Shown one piece after another: positions 8,934 to 18,248 of a DNA stretch of 64,000 nucleotides. The stretch is from CAZIOH01 sp964540815 (GTDB taxonomy: Bacteria > Myxococcota_A > Polyangia > Fen-1088). Numbering within the stretch: the first letter of the stretch is position 1; each line of letters starts with the position of its first letter. The notes under the pieces were generated by a model. The model was not told the DNA's origin. It saw nothing but the letters and a program-made list of their open reading frames with translations, and did no database searches. A program made the translations under genes and the position numbers. Location: contig CAZIOH010000004.1 of NCBI GenBank assembly GCA_964540815.1, positions 69,215 to 133,214 of the forward strand. The letters are read 5' to 3'.

Positions 8934-9764
8934 CTATCTGGCTCGCCGTCGCGCGACGACCAGGTAGGCGCGCGGGATTCCGGGCACGGAGCGAGGGACG
9001 GTTGGGTGGGGCCAGCGACCGTGCCCGACCTCGCCTGGTTGCCTCACCGCAACCTCGGTGAAACCTGCGCGTGACAGGAGGCCTTCGGGATCGTCGTCTC
9101 CAAACTGCCACGGCACGCCGAGCGCGCGCAGGTGGTCGAGGTGGCGCTTCATGAAGGGCGAGTGCAGGAAGCTCTGTCCGATCATGTCGAGGGCCAGACG
9201 GCTGTCCGGGGCGGCGATCGCCGCCACCCCCGACAGGATGGACAGCGCCGTGGTCTCGTCCAGGAGATAGGGGAGCAGACCTTCGAGCAGGAAGGCCGTC
9301 GGCTGCGACTCCGAGTAGCCCGCGCTGCGCAGGGAGGCGCGGTAGTCTCCGCGCAGGTCGGCGCAGACCTCCACCCGACGCGCGCGCGGCGGCGGGACCT
9401 GCGCTTCCGCGAGCACGGCGCGCTTGTGATCGAGGACCTCGCCGCGCTCGACCTCGAAGACGACCGTTCCCGGCGGCCACGCGAGACGGAACGCCCGCGC
9501 GTCCATGCCGGCCGCCAGGATCACGATCTGCCGGAGGTCGTCCCGCATGGCCTCGACCAGGAAGTCATCGAGGAAGCGCGTGCGGATGGTGAGATAGGGA
9601 TTGTCGGCCACGCCGCTGGCGGCTTCGATCGACGCCATGGTGGCGCGCCCCTCGTCACCCGCCAGCAATCCGGCGAGCGGGTCATCGAAGAGTCGGTCGG
9701 GGCGGCGAGACTCCCGCTCTCGCGCTGCCGCAATCCATCGCGAGGTCATTCCGAGCGCATCCAT
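8934..9764 (-). CDS. Class I SAM-dependent methyltransferase, leucine carboxyl methyltransferase-like
   Basis: 276 residues from ATG 9764. The pattern is that of the LCMT/PPM1-like family: MTSRWIAAARERESRR and FDDPLAGLLAG at the N-terminus, IRTRFLDDFLVEAM, SAM-binding VILAAGMDARAFRL, acidic loop FEVERGEVLDHKRAVLAE, and the EGLLPYLLDETTA box. Family members O-methylate carboxyl groups or small natural products; many are in secondary metabolism. No biosynthetic partners lie nearby. An earlier in-frame start at 9884 would add 40 unlike residues, so it is rejected. The gene points away from the MBL gene; a Uma2 remnant occupies the gap. Confidence 0.88.
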   Translation of the reverse strand: MDALGMTSRWIAAARERESRRPDRLFDDPLAGLLAGDEGRATMASIEAASGVADNPYLTIRTRFLDDFLVEAMRDDLRQIVILAAGMDARAFRLAWPPGTVVFEVERGEVLDHKRAVLAEAQVPPPRARRVEVCADLRGDYRASLRSAGYSESQPTAFLLEGLLPYLLDETTALSILSGVAAIAAPDSRLALDMIGQSFLHSPFMKRHLDHLRALGVPWQFGDDDPEGLLSRAGFTEVAVRQPGEVGHGRWPHPTVPRSVPGIPRAYLVVARRRAR

Positions 9765-9779
9765 CGGTGCGCACCTTAC

Positions 9780-9900
9780 AACTTCCCACCACGGTTCGGC
9801 GACCGTCGCCCTGGCGCACGAAGACGTGGATGACCCCCTTTCGCCAGATCCACACCTCATCCACCCCCAGGCGGTTGTAGACATCGAGCTTGTTCACGCC
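9780..9900 (-). pseudogene. Uma2 (DUF820) family fragment
   Basis: About 40 codons on the minus strand read GVNKLDVYNRLGVDEVWIWR followed by KGVIHVFVRQGDGRR. This matches the conserved LExYrrLGVpEVWiw block and following strand of Uma2-family PD-(D/E)XK nuclease-like proteins, normally 180-200 residues. The catalytic core that should precede it is absent, and the remnant is overlapped upstream by the MBL gene start. A decayed mobile-type gene. Confidence 0.55.
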
Positions 9901-9932
9901 GCCACGGGCCGGCGACCAGCTATAGTTCCGGG

Positions 9933-10850
9933 GTGCGCTTCCGGAACATAGAGCCACCCTTCGAACCGCAGCCGCTCTCGGCGATCTTGAAATGGGCGGT
10001 CGGCGATCGGCTGCGCGGCAAGCGCCGGAAGGCCCCTGGTCGCTACCTCGAGATGAAGGTCGTCGAGCCCGATCGTGCCCTGATCGCGAGCGGCGCTCCC
10101 GCGTTGACCTGGGTCGGCCATGCGAGCTGGATGATTCGCCTCGGGGGACAGACCATCCTCACCGATCCGGTGTGGTCCGATTCCCTCGGGCCGGGGATCA
10201 CCCGCAACGTCCGTCCCGGGATCGCCCTCGAGGAAGTCAGCCCGTCGGTGGTCCTGGTCTCGCACAACCACCGGGACCACCTGGATGCGCCGACCATTCG
10301 CCGCCTCGGCGCCCGGCCGACCTACGTGGTCCCGACCGGGCTCGGGCCCTTCTTCACCCGCCTGGGCGCCGACAAGGTCATCGAGCTCGGATGGTGGGAC
10401 CAGACGGTGGTGGGGGACCTGACCATCCATTTCGTGCCGTCGCAGCACTGGTCCCAGCGGGGCCCCACCGACAAGAACGACACGCTGTGGGGCGGTTTCG
10501 TGCTCGAGGGCGACGACCGGAAGGTGTACTTCTCGGGGGACACCGCCTACTTCGAGGGCTTCAAGGAGATCGGTCGGCGATTCCCCGCCATCGACGCGGC
10601 CTTGCTCCCCATCGGCGCCTACGATCCCGAGTGGTTCATGCGGGTGCAACACATGAACCCCGAGGACGCCGTCAAGGCCTTCCAGGGCCTGGGCGCCCGC
10701 CTGCTCTGCGCGATGCACTGGGGGACCTTCAAGCTCACCGACGAGCCGCTCGACGAGCCGCCCCGCCTGCTCGAGGAGATCCGTCGACGGCAGGGGGTTG
10801 CCGCCGAGCGGGTGTGGGTCGCGGCCATCGGCGAGTCTCGGGCCCTGTGA
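9933..10850 (+). CDS. MBL-fold metallo-hydrolase, NAPE-PLD-like
   Basis: 305 residues from GTG 9933. The metallo-beta-lactamase zinc motif is VSHNHRDHLD near residue 110; preceding this is TWVGHASWMIRLGGQTILTD. Further ligands are in PSQHWSQRG, VYFSGDTAYFEGF and the C-terminal MHWGTFKL. The set GHASW, DPVWSD and PIGAYDPEWFM with QHMNPEDA is characteristic of the branch containing N-acyl-phosphatidylethanolamine phospholipase D. Phosphodiesterase or lipid hydrolase activity is inferred from the family only. No signal peptide, so cytoplasmic or peripheral membrane. Single gene, convergent with the barrel gene and separated by a hairpin. Confidence 0.9.
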   Translation: MRFRNIEPPFEPQPLSAILKWAVGDRLRGKRRKAPGRYLEMKVVEPDRALIASGAPALTWVGHASWMIRLGGQTILTDPVWSDSLGPGITRNVRPGIALEEVSPSVVLVSHNHRDHLDAPTIRRLGARPTYVVPTGLGPFFTRLGADKVIELGWWDQTVVGDLTIHFVPSQHWSQRGPTDKNDTLWGGFVLEGDDRKVYFSGDTAYFEGFKEIGRRFPAIDAALLPIGAYDPEWFMRVQHMNPEDAVKAFQGLGARLLCAMHWGTFKLTDEPLDEPPRLLEEIRRRQGVAAERVWVAAIGESRAL

Positions 10851-10880
10851 GTGCGGAGCGGGCACGCATCATCGTCCTCA

Positions 10881-10909
10881 TGGGCGGGCCGACCACCGCG
10901 GCCCACCCA
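10881..10909. terminator. GC stem-loop between convergent genes
   Basis: TGGGCGGGCC (10881-10890) pairs with GGCCCACCCA (10900-10909) with one mismatch and a 9-base loop. It lies 30 bases after the MBL gene stop and 11 before the stop of the convergent barrel gene. No U-tract, so termination is inferred from position. Confidence 0.35.
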
Positions 10910-10919
10910 GCGCCGATGC

Positions 10920-11626
10920 TCAAAGCTGGTACCCGAGGGTCAACCCCGCCGACCAGTTCTGCAGGTCGGCGTGGTCGCGGCCGCCGGTGCTCATGGGGAC
11001 CAGCTTGTCGTCGAAGACCGCCCGGTAGGTGAACCGCGCGTCGACCAGGAAGTGGTCGTAGGTCAGGCTCCCGCCCGCGCCGAACGGAATGGTCAGCGCG
11101 TTCGCGTGACCCTTGATGCTCGAGCGGTTGATCTCGGCGTTGGCGAGCTGGTAGTAGCTCCAGCCCGCTCCCCCGAAGACGAACGGCTCCACCCGGAGGT
11201 TCCTGCGGAGCTGGATCGGGAGGTTCCCGCGCACCGCGACCTCGGCCCCGTTGCTGACCAGCGCGGGGCTCCCGGTCAAGCCGACCGCGGTCGCGTCGCG
11301 GGCGGTGCCGACGTACGCGACCTCGGCGCCGAGGTAGCTGTCGGTGCCGAAGATCGCGCGCACGTCCCAGTAGCCGCCGGTTCCGAACATGTCGCGGGTC
11401 GCCTGCCGGCTGAACCCGGTCACGCCGCCTCCGGCCTGAACGGCCAGCCCCTGCGGGATCAGGCTGATGGGTCTGTGCGCAGCCGTGACCGTCTGTCCGT
11501 CTGCCAGCTCTCCGGCGTTCGCGACGGCGGGGGCTCCGAGGGACGTCCCGAGTGCCCTTGGAACGCCAGGATCATGGCAGTTGCCGAGATTCCGAGGCGC
11601 GTGGTGATCTTGATGTGGCTCTTCAT
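10920..11626 (-). pseudogene. Outer-membrane beta-barrel protein, apparently frameshifted
   Basis: A start with good ribosome site (AGGAAAGGAA) at 11626 encodes a signal-peptide start, MKSHIKITTRLGISATAMIL, but that frame stops after about 58 codons. The barrel itself is in another frame. It continues through GAPAVANAGELADGQT and ISLIPQGLAVQAGGGVTGFS, and is open to the stop at 10920. Alternating strands such as YLGAEVAYVGTARD, VEPFVFGGAGWSYYQL and HFLVDARFTYRAVF, and a Leu ending, mark an 8-stranded porin-like barrel. A one-base change near 11560-11575 would join them. It may instead begin at the GTG at 11423 as a fragment without export signal. Function unknown. Confidence 0.6.
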
Positions 11627-11651
11627 CGTGTGATTCCTTTCCTGAAGCTCG

Positions 11652-12191
11652 TCAGGCGTCGCGAGAAGAATTCCCGCGAGCTCCTGACGTCTTCAAGATA
11701 GGAGGCAACCCGGCCGACAGTTGTCGGACCCGCGTCAGATGACCATGACATCCCTGTGGGACCGATCGCGGGCGCCGGGCTGGGACTGCCGAGCGCGTTC
11801 TGGTGGCCCACGAGATTGGCCTTCGAGCTCGGAGGAGCTCGAGTCCTAAGGTGCGGCGTCGTCGCGTCGCCTGAGGCCGCTGCGGCCGCGCCTCGTCGAG
11901 CAGCTGCTTGGACCGGTAGCCCCGGCCGACCACGGTTTCGATGATCCCTTCGCCAACCGCGTGCCTGAGATCGTAGAGCTGGGTGCGGATGGCGCTCTCG
12001 CTGACGACGATGTTGCCCCAGATCTCCTTGACCAGCTCCTCCTGGCTCACCAGGCGCTGCGGGTGCTCGGCGATGTAGCGCAGGATCGCGAACGGCTTCC
12101 GCCTGAGCCCGATCTCGCTCGAGCCTTTCCAGAGACGCTCATCCCCGACTTCGAGACGGAAGGGGGAGAACACAAGAGACGTGTTGGACAT
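11652..12191 (-). CDS. Winged-helix DNA-binding regulator, truncated
   Basis: 179 residues. Residues 5-95 form an OmpR/PhoB-type C-terminal winged helix: FSPFRLEVGDERLWKGS, the helix KPFAILRYIAEHPQRLVSQE, ELVKEIWGNIVVSESAIRTQ and the wing VGRGYR. Proteins with this domain at the N-terminus normally continue into an AAA+ or TPR sensor region of many hundred residues. Here the rest is Arg/Pro-rich and looks out of frame, so the gene is probably broken after residue 100. It ends 25 bases upstream of the frameshifted barrel gene on the same strand, so both may be remnants of one regulated unit. Confidence 0.6.
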   Translation of the reverse strand: MSNTSLVFSPFRLEVGDERLWKGSSEIGLRRKPFAILRYIAEHPQRLVSQEELVKEIWGNIVVSESAIRTQLYDLRHAVGEGIIETVVGRGYRSKQLLDEARPQRPQATRRRRTLGLELLRARRPISWATRTRSAVPARRPRSVPQGCHGHLTRVRQLSAGLPPILKTSGARGNSSRDA

Positions 12192-12341
12192 ATGGTTGTG
12201 CGACTTCGCCCGCTCTTCATACCCGATTCTTCCAGCTCGGGTAGGTCCCTCCCCGGGGACAGCACTTCCCTGATGAGCCGCGGCGTGGTCGCAAGTCCAT
12301 CGGGGCCCATTCCCCCGTCCTCATCCTCGGGTTGAGGCTGA

Positions 12342-14165
12342 CTAGGGTGTGTCGGAGAGCTCGCGGCAGAAGCGTTGCTCGCGCTGGATGATCTCGGGGG
12401 CCGGCCGGGCGGCCGCGGGCAGTCGCGAGTCGGCGTCGGCCAGGGTGCAGTGCACGGCCGGATCGAAGGGGTTGGTGGCCAGCGACAGGCGCAGGGCAGC
12501 CACCGCGCCCGCCGGGTCGCCCTTGGCGAGCAGGGCCTGTCCGGCGATGAGGTTCGGCCACGGTAGCTCGGGATAGGCCGACTGCAAGGACGCGAGCGAC
12601 TGCAGCGCGCGGTCGGGATCCCCGAGCGCCAGGTAGGTGCGACCGAGCTTGACGGGGAACAACCACTGCGCGGCGTTGGTGTCGCGTCCCCGCTCGGCGC
12701 GCGTGGACGTGGCGACCACCCGCGCGCCCTTCTCGTATTCGGTCACGGCGGCCCGCAGACGGTTGCGCTTCAGCATCATGTTGCCGAGCCGCAGGTAGCG
12801 GAGCGGCCCCGTGACCTTGAAGACCGCCAGGGCATCGTCCTCGCTCGGCTTGCGGCGCGAGGCCAGGGCCGCGGCCTTGCGGATGTGGGTGGTCGGCAGA
12901 TCGAAGCCCGGATACGTGCGGAGCTTGAGCCCGACCATGTAGCTCTTCCAGCCGCGCTCGAACTCGGGCCACCCCCCGCCGGCCGCGGTCGCCACCGCCA
13001 CGCGCGCGTCCCCGCCCGCCAGGACCGACGCCAGGGTCGCCCGCAGTGCCGGCATGCCGCCGCGGGCGTGCAGGTACCCGATCGCGGTCGCGACCTCGGC
13101 GAAGGCCAGCGACGCGTCCTCCGCCGACGGGAGCTTGGCCATCGACGGGTGCATCGCCTCGAAGCCGATCAGGTTGCCCGAGCGCAGGGCCTTGGCGAGC
13201 AGGTGCTCCATCGACGGGGCGAGCCGGCCGTTGATGGGCTCGCGCCAGCGCCGCTCCATGAACTTGGCGATGCCCTCTTGCAGCCACACCGGCGCCCGGT
13301 CCCGGGTCAACGAGGACACGGCGTAGTGCACGAGCTCGTGGTTGATGCTGTCGAGCCAGGGATAGCCGAAGGACAGCGCGCGCGGCGTTGTCACCATCAG
13401 GCGCGCCCACTTGCACAGGGCGATGGTTCCGGTGCGGGCCACCTCGGCCGCCGACAGCGACGACACCGCGGCGAGATCGGACGGGCTGCGATAGAACTCG
13501 ATGCGGATGGGCATCTCGGCCGCGAACCCCAGGTCCTCGGCGAGCGCGGTGTAGGCGCTCTCCAGCGCCTCGAGCGCATACGGCACCAGCACGGCGTCCT
13601 CGGCGGGGTAGCGCACCAGGAAGTGCGTGGAGTGCGCCTCCTCGTGATCCTTGACGGCGTCCCCCGCGGCCAGCGCCAGGGCCAGGATCTCGCGAGCGGT
13701 GGGGTCCGCCGGCGAGGCCTTGACCGCCTTCTGCAGCTCGGCCACCGCGCCGGGGTAGTTTCCTTCGAGGAACCGGGCGTATCCCTCGAGGTACGCCACC
13801 TCGCTGGAGTCGGGGATCTTGGTGGCGAGCTCGTCGATCTGGGTGCGGGCCTCCGCGAAGCGCCACTCGTCGAGGTTCTGCTCGGCCGCCTGTCCGAGCT
13901 TGCTCGCGCGGATGACGGCCTGCGCATTGCCGCCGGAGGCCGCGGCAGGTGCGGAGCCTGCGGTCGCTGCGGAGGCCGCGGAGGCGGACGGTGGAGCGCG
14001 CAGGGATTGCAGCGGCGCGGGAGCTCCGCCCGCTCCGCCGGCCGGCGCCGCCAGGCACGGTGAGGACGCGAGCGCAGCGAGCGCCAGCGGCGCCAGCCCC
14101 AGCAGCATCGAGGCGGGCGACCTCGTCCGCCCACCCGCGGACCGGCGTGGCGTCGCGCGCTTCAC
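12342..14165 (-). CDS. Exported TPR protein with peptidase-MA-like HExxH domain
   Basis: 607 residues with a signal peptide ending near residue 40 (LALAALASSPCLAAP) and an Ala/Ser-rich linker. TPR-like helices occupy about 85-160. A gluzincin-like domain follows, with SINHELVHYAVSSL as the HExxH zinc motif and the downstream WLQEGIAKFMERRW, where the Glu is the expected third ligand. More TPR-like helices fill the last 200 residues. This is the architecture of Peptidase_MA-family proteins, usually periplasmic; the substrate is unknown. It lies 16 bases after the DUF4175 gene, so the two form an operon. Confidence 0.85.
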   Translation of the reverse strand: MKRATPRRSAGGRTRSPASMLLGLAPLALAALASSPCLAAPAGGAGGAPAPLQSLRAPPSASAASAATAGSAPAAASGGNAQAVIRASKLGQAAEQNLDEWRFAEARTQIDELATKIPDSSEVAYLEGYARFLEGNYPGAVAELQKAVKASPADPTAREILALALAAGDAVKDHEEAHSTHFLVRYPAEDAVLVPYALEALESAYTALAEDLGFAAEMPIRIEFYRSPSDLAAVSSLSAAEVARTGTIALCKWARLMVTTPRALSFGYPWLDSINHELVHYAVSSLTRDRAPVWLQEGIAKFMERRWREPINGRLAPSMEHLLAKALRSGNLIGFEAMHPSMAKLPSAEDASLAFAEVATAIGYLHARGGMPALRATLASVLAGGDARVAVATAAGGGWPEFERGWKSYMVGLKLRTYPGFDLPTTHIRKAAALASRRKPSEDDALAVFKVTGPLRYLRLGNMMLKRNRLRAAVTEYEKGARVVATSTRAERGRDTNAAQWLFPVKLGRTYLALGDPDRALQSLASLQSAYPELPWPNLIAGQALLAKGDPAGAVAALRLSLATNPFDPAVHCTLADADSRLPAAARPAPEIIQREQRFCRELSDTP

Positions 14166-14181
14166 CGCGCCCCCCCCATCC

Positions 14182-17100
14182 TCATTTGACCAGCTCCTCG
14201 TAGTACCTGCGCACGTCGTCGCGGAAATGCTCGGGGGCGTGCTCCTTCATGGCGTCGAGCAGCTCCTGGCGCCAGGCGCGCGGCGCGCTCGATTCGTCGG
14301 CGCCCGGGATGCGCACGGGATCCCGCTGCTGCTTGCCCCCGCCCATCGAGCGCTCCTGCAGGTTGTCACGCAGCTTGGCCAGGCGCTCGGCCGCGTTGCG
14401 CTCGGCGCCGCTGGCTTCCTTGGCCTCGCTCTTGCGCAGGTGCTCGGCCGCCTGGCGCATCTGCTCCGAGGCCCCGCGCAGATCTTCCTGGGCCCGCTCG
14501 AGCCCCGGGATGCTGGCCAGGCGACGGCCGGCCTCCCGCGCGGTGTCGTCCGCCCGCTCGCCGATCGCGCTCTGGCGCTCGGCCTGGGCGCGGGCCCGCT
14601 CGCGCTCCCCGGGGCCGAGGGTCTCCTCGGGGCGAGGCAGGAACTTCTGCACGTCGTCGGCGATCTCCTGGGCGAGGGCCCGGGCGCCCGCCAGGCTCTC
14701 GGGGAGCTCCCCCGCCTTCGCCTCGGCACCGCTTCCGTCGCTGCCCCTCTTGTTGTTCTTGGTGTTGTTGCGCCGAGCCGCCGAGGCCGTGGCGGCGGCC
14801 ACCGCGTGCTCCCCGGCGCGATCGAGGCTCTGGGTCGCCCGCTCGGCCTCGCCCTTGGCCTCGGCGAGATCCCGCTCTCCGAGCAGGCGCTTGAGCTGCT
14901 TGGCGCTCTCGCGGGCGCGGTCGACCTCCTCGGTGAGGGGGCTCTCCGGATCCCCGGTCCGCAGCTCGCCCAGCGCCTGGCGCAGCCGCTCGACCTTCTC
15001 TGCCTCCTTGCGTGCCCAGTCCGCCATCTGTCCTTGCAAGCGCTTCTCGATCTCGGCCTCTTGCTTGTCGGACAGCCCCTGGGTCTCGCCGGCCAGGGCC
15101 CGCTCGTCGCCCTCCAGATCCCCGATCCGCTTCATGAGATCGGAGATGACCCGGTTCTCCTGGGGAAAGCGGCCCTCGCCGAAGCCCTCGGCGTTCTCGT
15201 CGAGCATCTCGCGCAGGCCCCGCAGATCCTTGCCGAGCTCGGAGAGGGCCTGCGACATCGCGCCCGGATCGCCCTGGCTGAGCAGGTCGTCGAGCTTGCG
15301 CGCGCTCTCCGCCACCGTCTTGGTGTCGGGCAGGTTGCGCCACTCGTCCGGCACCTCGTTTCGGGTCTTGAGGTTGGCGATCTTCTGGGCCAGGTCGGCG
15401 ATGCGCGCCCGCAGCTCGCGCACCTCGCGCTCGAGCTGGCGCTTGAGGGCCTCGTCCTTGGTGGCCGCGTAGCGCGCCAGCAGATCCTCGAGGCGCTTGT
15501 GTGAATCGGTGAGCTCGCGGCCGATCGACGCCAGATCCTCCAGCCGCTGGCGGCCGATCAGATCGTCGAGCAGGAGGACGTCCTTCTCGAGCTCGGCGAT
15601 GTGGCCCTCGTGCGGTCGCTCGGCCCGCGCCAGGCTGGTGGCCAGCTGGCGCGCCGAGCGCTGGGCGGCGCGCCCGACGCTCGGCCTGGACAGGATGCCC
15701 CGCTCCTCGCGCAGGAGGCGGCCGAGCCGCTCGGCCATCGCGGCCAGCTGGTTGCGCAGGGTCTTGCCGAGGATGCCCTCGCGCCGATCGTCGTCGAGCA
15801 GGCGCCCGAGCAAGGTGATGTGACCCTCCTCCGCCTCGTGCACCGCCGCGAAGGCCGCCTGCCGCTGCTCGAGCTGGGGCAGGCCGAGCGCGAGCCCGGC
15901 GCCGCGTCCGCGCTCCCGCCCCCGCTCCTGCTGGCCACCGCCGCCGCCGCCGGTCGCGCCGGGCGAGAGCTCCAGCCGGTCGGCGAGGTCGGAGGTCAGG
16001 CGCTCGAGGATCTCGCGCTGGCGGTCCAGGCGATCGTCCGCGCTCTCCTGGGGCCGCGCGATGGACACGTAGAGGGTGCGCGAGATCCCGCTCTTCGGCC
16101 CCGAGATGCCGTCCTGGTCGCGCGCCTCCACGTGGTAAGCGATGCGCGCGCCCGGCGGCAGCGAGCCGTCGCGCGCGGGATCCCACAGCGTCCGCCCCTG
16201 CGCGGTCTTCGCGCCGTGGGCGTCCTTGAGGGGCAGCCGCTGCTCGGGGGCCTCGTCGACCCGGAAGACCAGCTCGACCGCGCCGAGCCCGAAGTCGTCG
16301 GACGCCGAGTAGCCGACCTCGATGGGTCGCGGGGTCGGGAGCTCGAGGCGGTCGGCGGGGCCCTGGATCTCGACATGCGGCGGGCGATCGGCCTCGACCT
16401 CGATGCGATGGCTGCGATCCTCGCGCACCGCGCGCCCGATGAGCGGCAGGAGCCAGAAGCGGTAGTTCCCGCTCTCCGACAGCGTGAGGTGGGCGGTCAT
16501 GATCCCCTTCGACAGGCGCAGGGGGATCTCGGGACCGTCCCCCAGATCCCCCGTGAGCAGGGCCGCGCGCCGCGACTTGTGCAGCGGCGTGGTCTCGATG
16601 CGCACCCGGGTTCCGCGCACCCCGACGATGTCTCCCGTCGAGCCCTCCACCACCCGCACCGGCAGGCCGGTGTACGCGGGGTACTCGTAGGTCAGACGAA
16701 CGTCCCCGATGATGGGCACGCTCGAGACCGTCGAGCCTTCGAAGAGGGTGGGGCGATGAAACAGCAGGCCGAGCCCCCGCCCGACCATGCCAGGCGCGGT
16801 CAGCGACAGGCCAATCACCAGGGCGAGCGCGGCCGCCAGGGCGCCCGCCCCGTACGCTGCTGGCCGCAGCGAGACCAGTCCCGCCGCGGAGAACGGACGC
16901 ACCGCCTCGGCCACCGTCCCCTGAAACGCGCGGGCCAGCACCAGCGAGGTCGTCGCGACCGAGGTCACGGGCATCGAGGTCGGTGGTGCCGGTGGTGCGT
17001 CCGACAGCGCTTCCCGGGGGGAGGCGGGAACCTCGCCGAACTCGACGGCCGACAGGATGTCGCCCGACAGCCTGCGCCACGCGGGATCGAGCCGCCCCAG

Positions 17101-17370
17101 CATCCGGGCAGCATCCGGATCCGTGCGCAAGCGGCGACGGGGACGCCACAGGCCGAAGGTCGCGGCGACGAGCACGCATCCGAGGCCCGCGCCGAGTGTG
17201 ACGGGCATCCAGAAGCCGCCCGGTCCCACCCGTGCGGCGGAAAGGGCGAGCGCGAGCAAGACTGTCAGCAGGGACGCCCCACCCACCCCGCCCCACAGCA
17301 GCGCCTCACGGAACCACACGCGACGCCGGACGCTGTCCAGAAAGCCGCGAATTCGCTGCAGTTCACCCAT
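14182..17370 (-). CDS. DUF4175 membrane protein with long coiled coil
   Basis: 1062 residues. The start has FREALLWGGVGGASLLTVLL and a second hydrophobic segment near residue 60, with a third around 175-195 (GAGALAAALALVIGLSL); after this a beta-rich extracytoplasmic part carries EYPAYTGLPVRVVEGS and DDFGLGAVELVFRVDE. From about residue 440 to 1000 the protein is charged and Glu/Arg/Gln-rich with heptad character, broken by a Gly-rich loop. This is the DUF4175 family, found with MoxR/Bat loci in proteobacteria and thought to be an envelope component. Operon with the peptidase-like gene downstream. The MoxR/DUF58 pair lies 9 kb away. Confidence 0.88.
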   Translation of the reverse strand: MGELQRIRGFLDSVRRRVWFREALLWGGVGGASLLTVLLALALSAARVGPGGFWMPVTLGAGLGCVLVAATFGLWRPRRRLRTDPDAARMLGRLDPAWRRLSGDILSAVEFGEVPASPREALSDAPPAPPTSMPVTSVATTSLVLARAFQGTVAEAVRPFSAAGLVSLRPAAYGAGALAAALALVIGLSLTAPGMVGRGLGLLFHRPTLFEGSTVSSVPIIGDVRLTYEYPAYTGLPVRVVEGSTGDIVGVRGTRVRIETTPLHKSRRAALLTGDLGDGPEIPLRLSKGIMTAHLTLSESGNYRFWLLPLIGRAVREDRSHRIEVEADRPPHVEIQGPADRLELPTPRPIEVGYSASDDFGLGAVELVFRVDEAPEQRLPLKDAHGAKTAQGRTLWDPARDGSLPPGARIAYHVEARDQDGISGPKSGISRTLYVSIARPQESADDRLDRQREILERLTSDLADRLELSPGATGGGGGGQQERGRERGRGAGLALGLPQLEQRQAAFAAVHEAEEGHITLLGRLLDDDRREGILGKTLRNQLAAMAERLGRLLREERGILSRPSVGRAAQRSARQLATSLARAERPHEGHIAELEKDVLLLDDLIGRQRLEDLASIGRELTDSHKRLEDLLARYAATKDEALKRQLEREVRELRARIADLAQKIANLKTRNEVPDEWRNLPDTKTVAESARKLDDLLSQGDPGAMSQALSELGKDLRGLREMLDENAEGFGEGRFPQENRVISDLMKRIGDLEGDERALAGETQGLSDKQEAEIEKRLQGQMADWARKEAEKVERLRQALGELRTGDPESPLTEEVDRARESAKQLKRLLGERDLAEAKGEAERATQSLDRAGEHAVAAATASAARRNNTKNNKRGSDGSGAEAKAGELPESLAGARALAQEIADDVQKFLPRPEETLGPGERERARAQAERQSAIGERADDTAREAGRRLASIPGLERAQEDLRGASEQMRQAAEHLRKSEAKEASGAERNAAERLAKLRDNLQERSMGGGKQQRDPVRIPGADESSAPRAWRQELLDAMKEHAPEHFRDDVRRYYEELVK

Positions 17371-17454
17371 GTTTCCCCCGCCATGTTAGCAGGTGACCGG
17401 GCCGCCGCGCCCGCGCCGCCAGGGGCGGTATCCGGTTTGCACGAAGCCGGGTCC

Positions 17455-18171
17455 ATGAAGCCCAATCGGATCTCCCTGACGACCGCTTCGGTTCCCGTTG
17501 CTCCCGCCGCCCACGAGGGCCCCGCGGACGCCGCCGCGATCTCCCCCGCGAAGGACGCTCCCGCCAGGACGCCGAGCACCGACGCCATTCGCCGTGCTCA
17601 GGCCGGTGACCGGGCCGCGCTCGAGGCCGTCCTCGCGGCCGCGCGGCCGCGGGTGGTCGCGGTCGCGCTGCGCATGGTCCGCGACGCCGACGAGGCCGAG
17701 GACGTCGTGCAGGAGGCCCTGACCAAGGTGTGGCGGAACCTCGCTCGGTACGAGGCCCGCTCGGCGTTCTCCACCTGGCTTCACCGCATCGTGGTCAACA
17801 CGGCCCTCGATCATCTGCGGGCCCGCCGCGGCGGCGTGGTCCTGAGCGGCCCGCAACGCCACCGGTCCGAGGACGCCGCCGAGTTCGAGGCCGCCCGCGC
17901 CGAGCGCGTCGAGCGGACGACCCCGGAGGATCGCCTGGCCGAGGCGGAGCTCGGCCAGGCCGTGCGCTCGGCGATGGACGGGCTTTCCGCGGCCCACCGG
18001 CAGGTCCTGGCATGGCGCGAGCTCGAGGGGGAGTCGTATCAGGACATCGCGCGTCTCGCCCGTTGTCCGGTGGGCACGGTCATGTCGCGTTTGCACCACG
18101 CCCGTCAGCGGCTGGCGGAGACGCTGCACCTCGACGCCGGGCTCGAAGCCTGGGTCCCCGCCGCGGCGTGA
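17455..18171 (+). CDS. ECF-type RNA polymerase sigma factor
   Basis: 238 residues from ATG 17455, diverging from the DUF4175 gene across 84 bases. Residues 1-45 are an Ala/Pro-rich extension. Sigma region 2 follows with RMVRDADEAEDVVQEALTKV and FSTWLHRIVVNTALDHLR; region 4 is LSAAHRQVLAWRELEGESY then IARLARCPVGTVMSRLHHAR. The length and lack of region 3 mark it as ECF group. No anti-sigma gene is adjacent: the next gene is an AsmA-GT51 fusion, which may be its target or merely a neighbour. Start could be a few codons upstream. Target promoters not identifiable. Confidence 0.93.
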   Translation: MKPNRISLTTASVPVAPAAHEGPADAAAISPAKDAPARTPSTDAIRRAQAGDRAALEAVLAAARPRVVAVALRMVRDADEAEDVVQEALTKVWRNLARYEARSAFSTWLHRIVVNTALDHLRARRGGVVLSGPQRHRSEDAAEFEAARAERVERTTPEDRLAEAELGQAVRSAMDGLSAAHRQVLAWRELEGESYQDIARLARCPVGTVMSRLHHARQRLAETLHLDAGLEAWVPAAA

Positions 18172-18248
18172 GACCCGGGCGCCATCCCCTGGGGGATCGC
18201 GGCGGATTCGGCTCGGCGCTCGCCCCGTGGCCTGTCGTGCCTGCTGCG

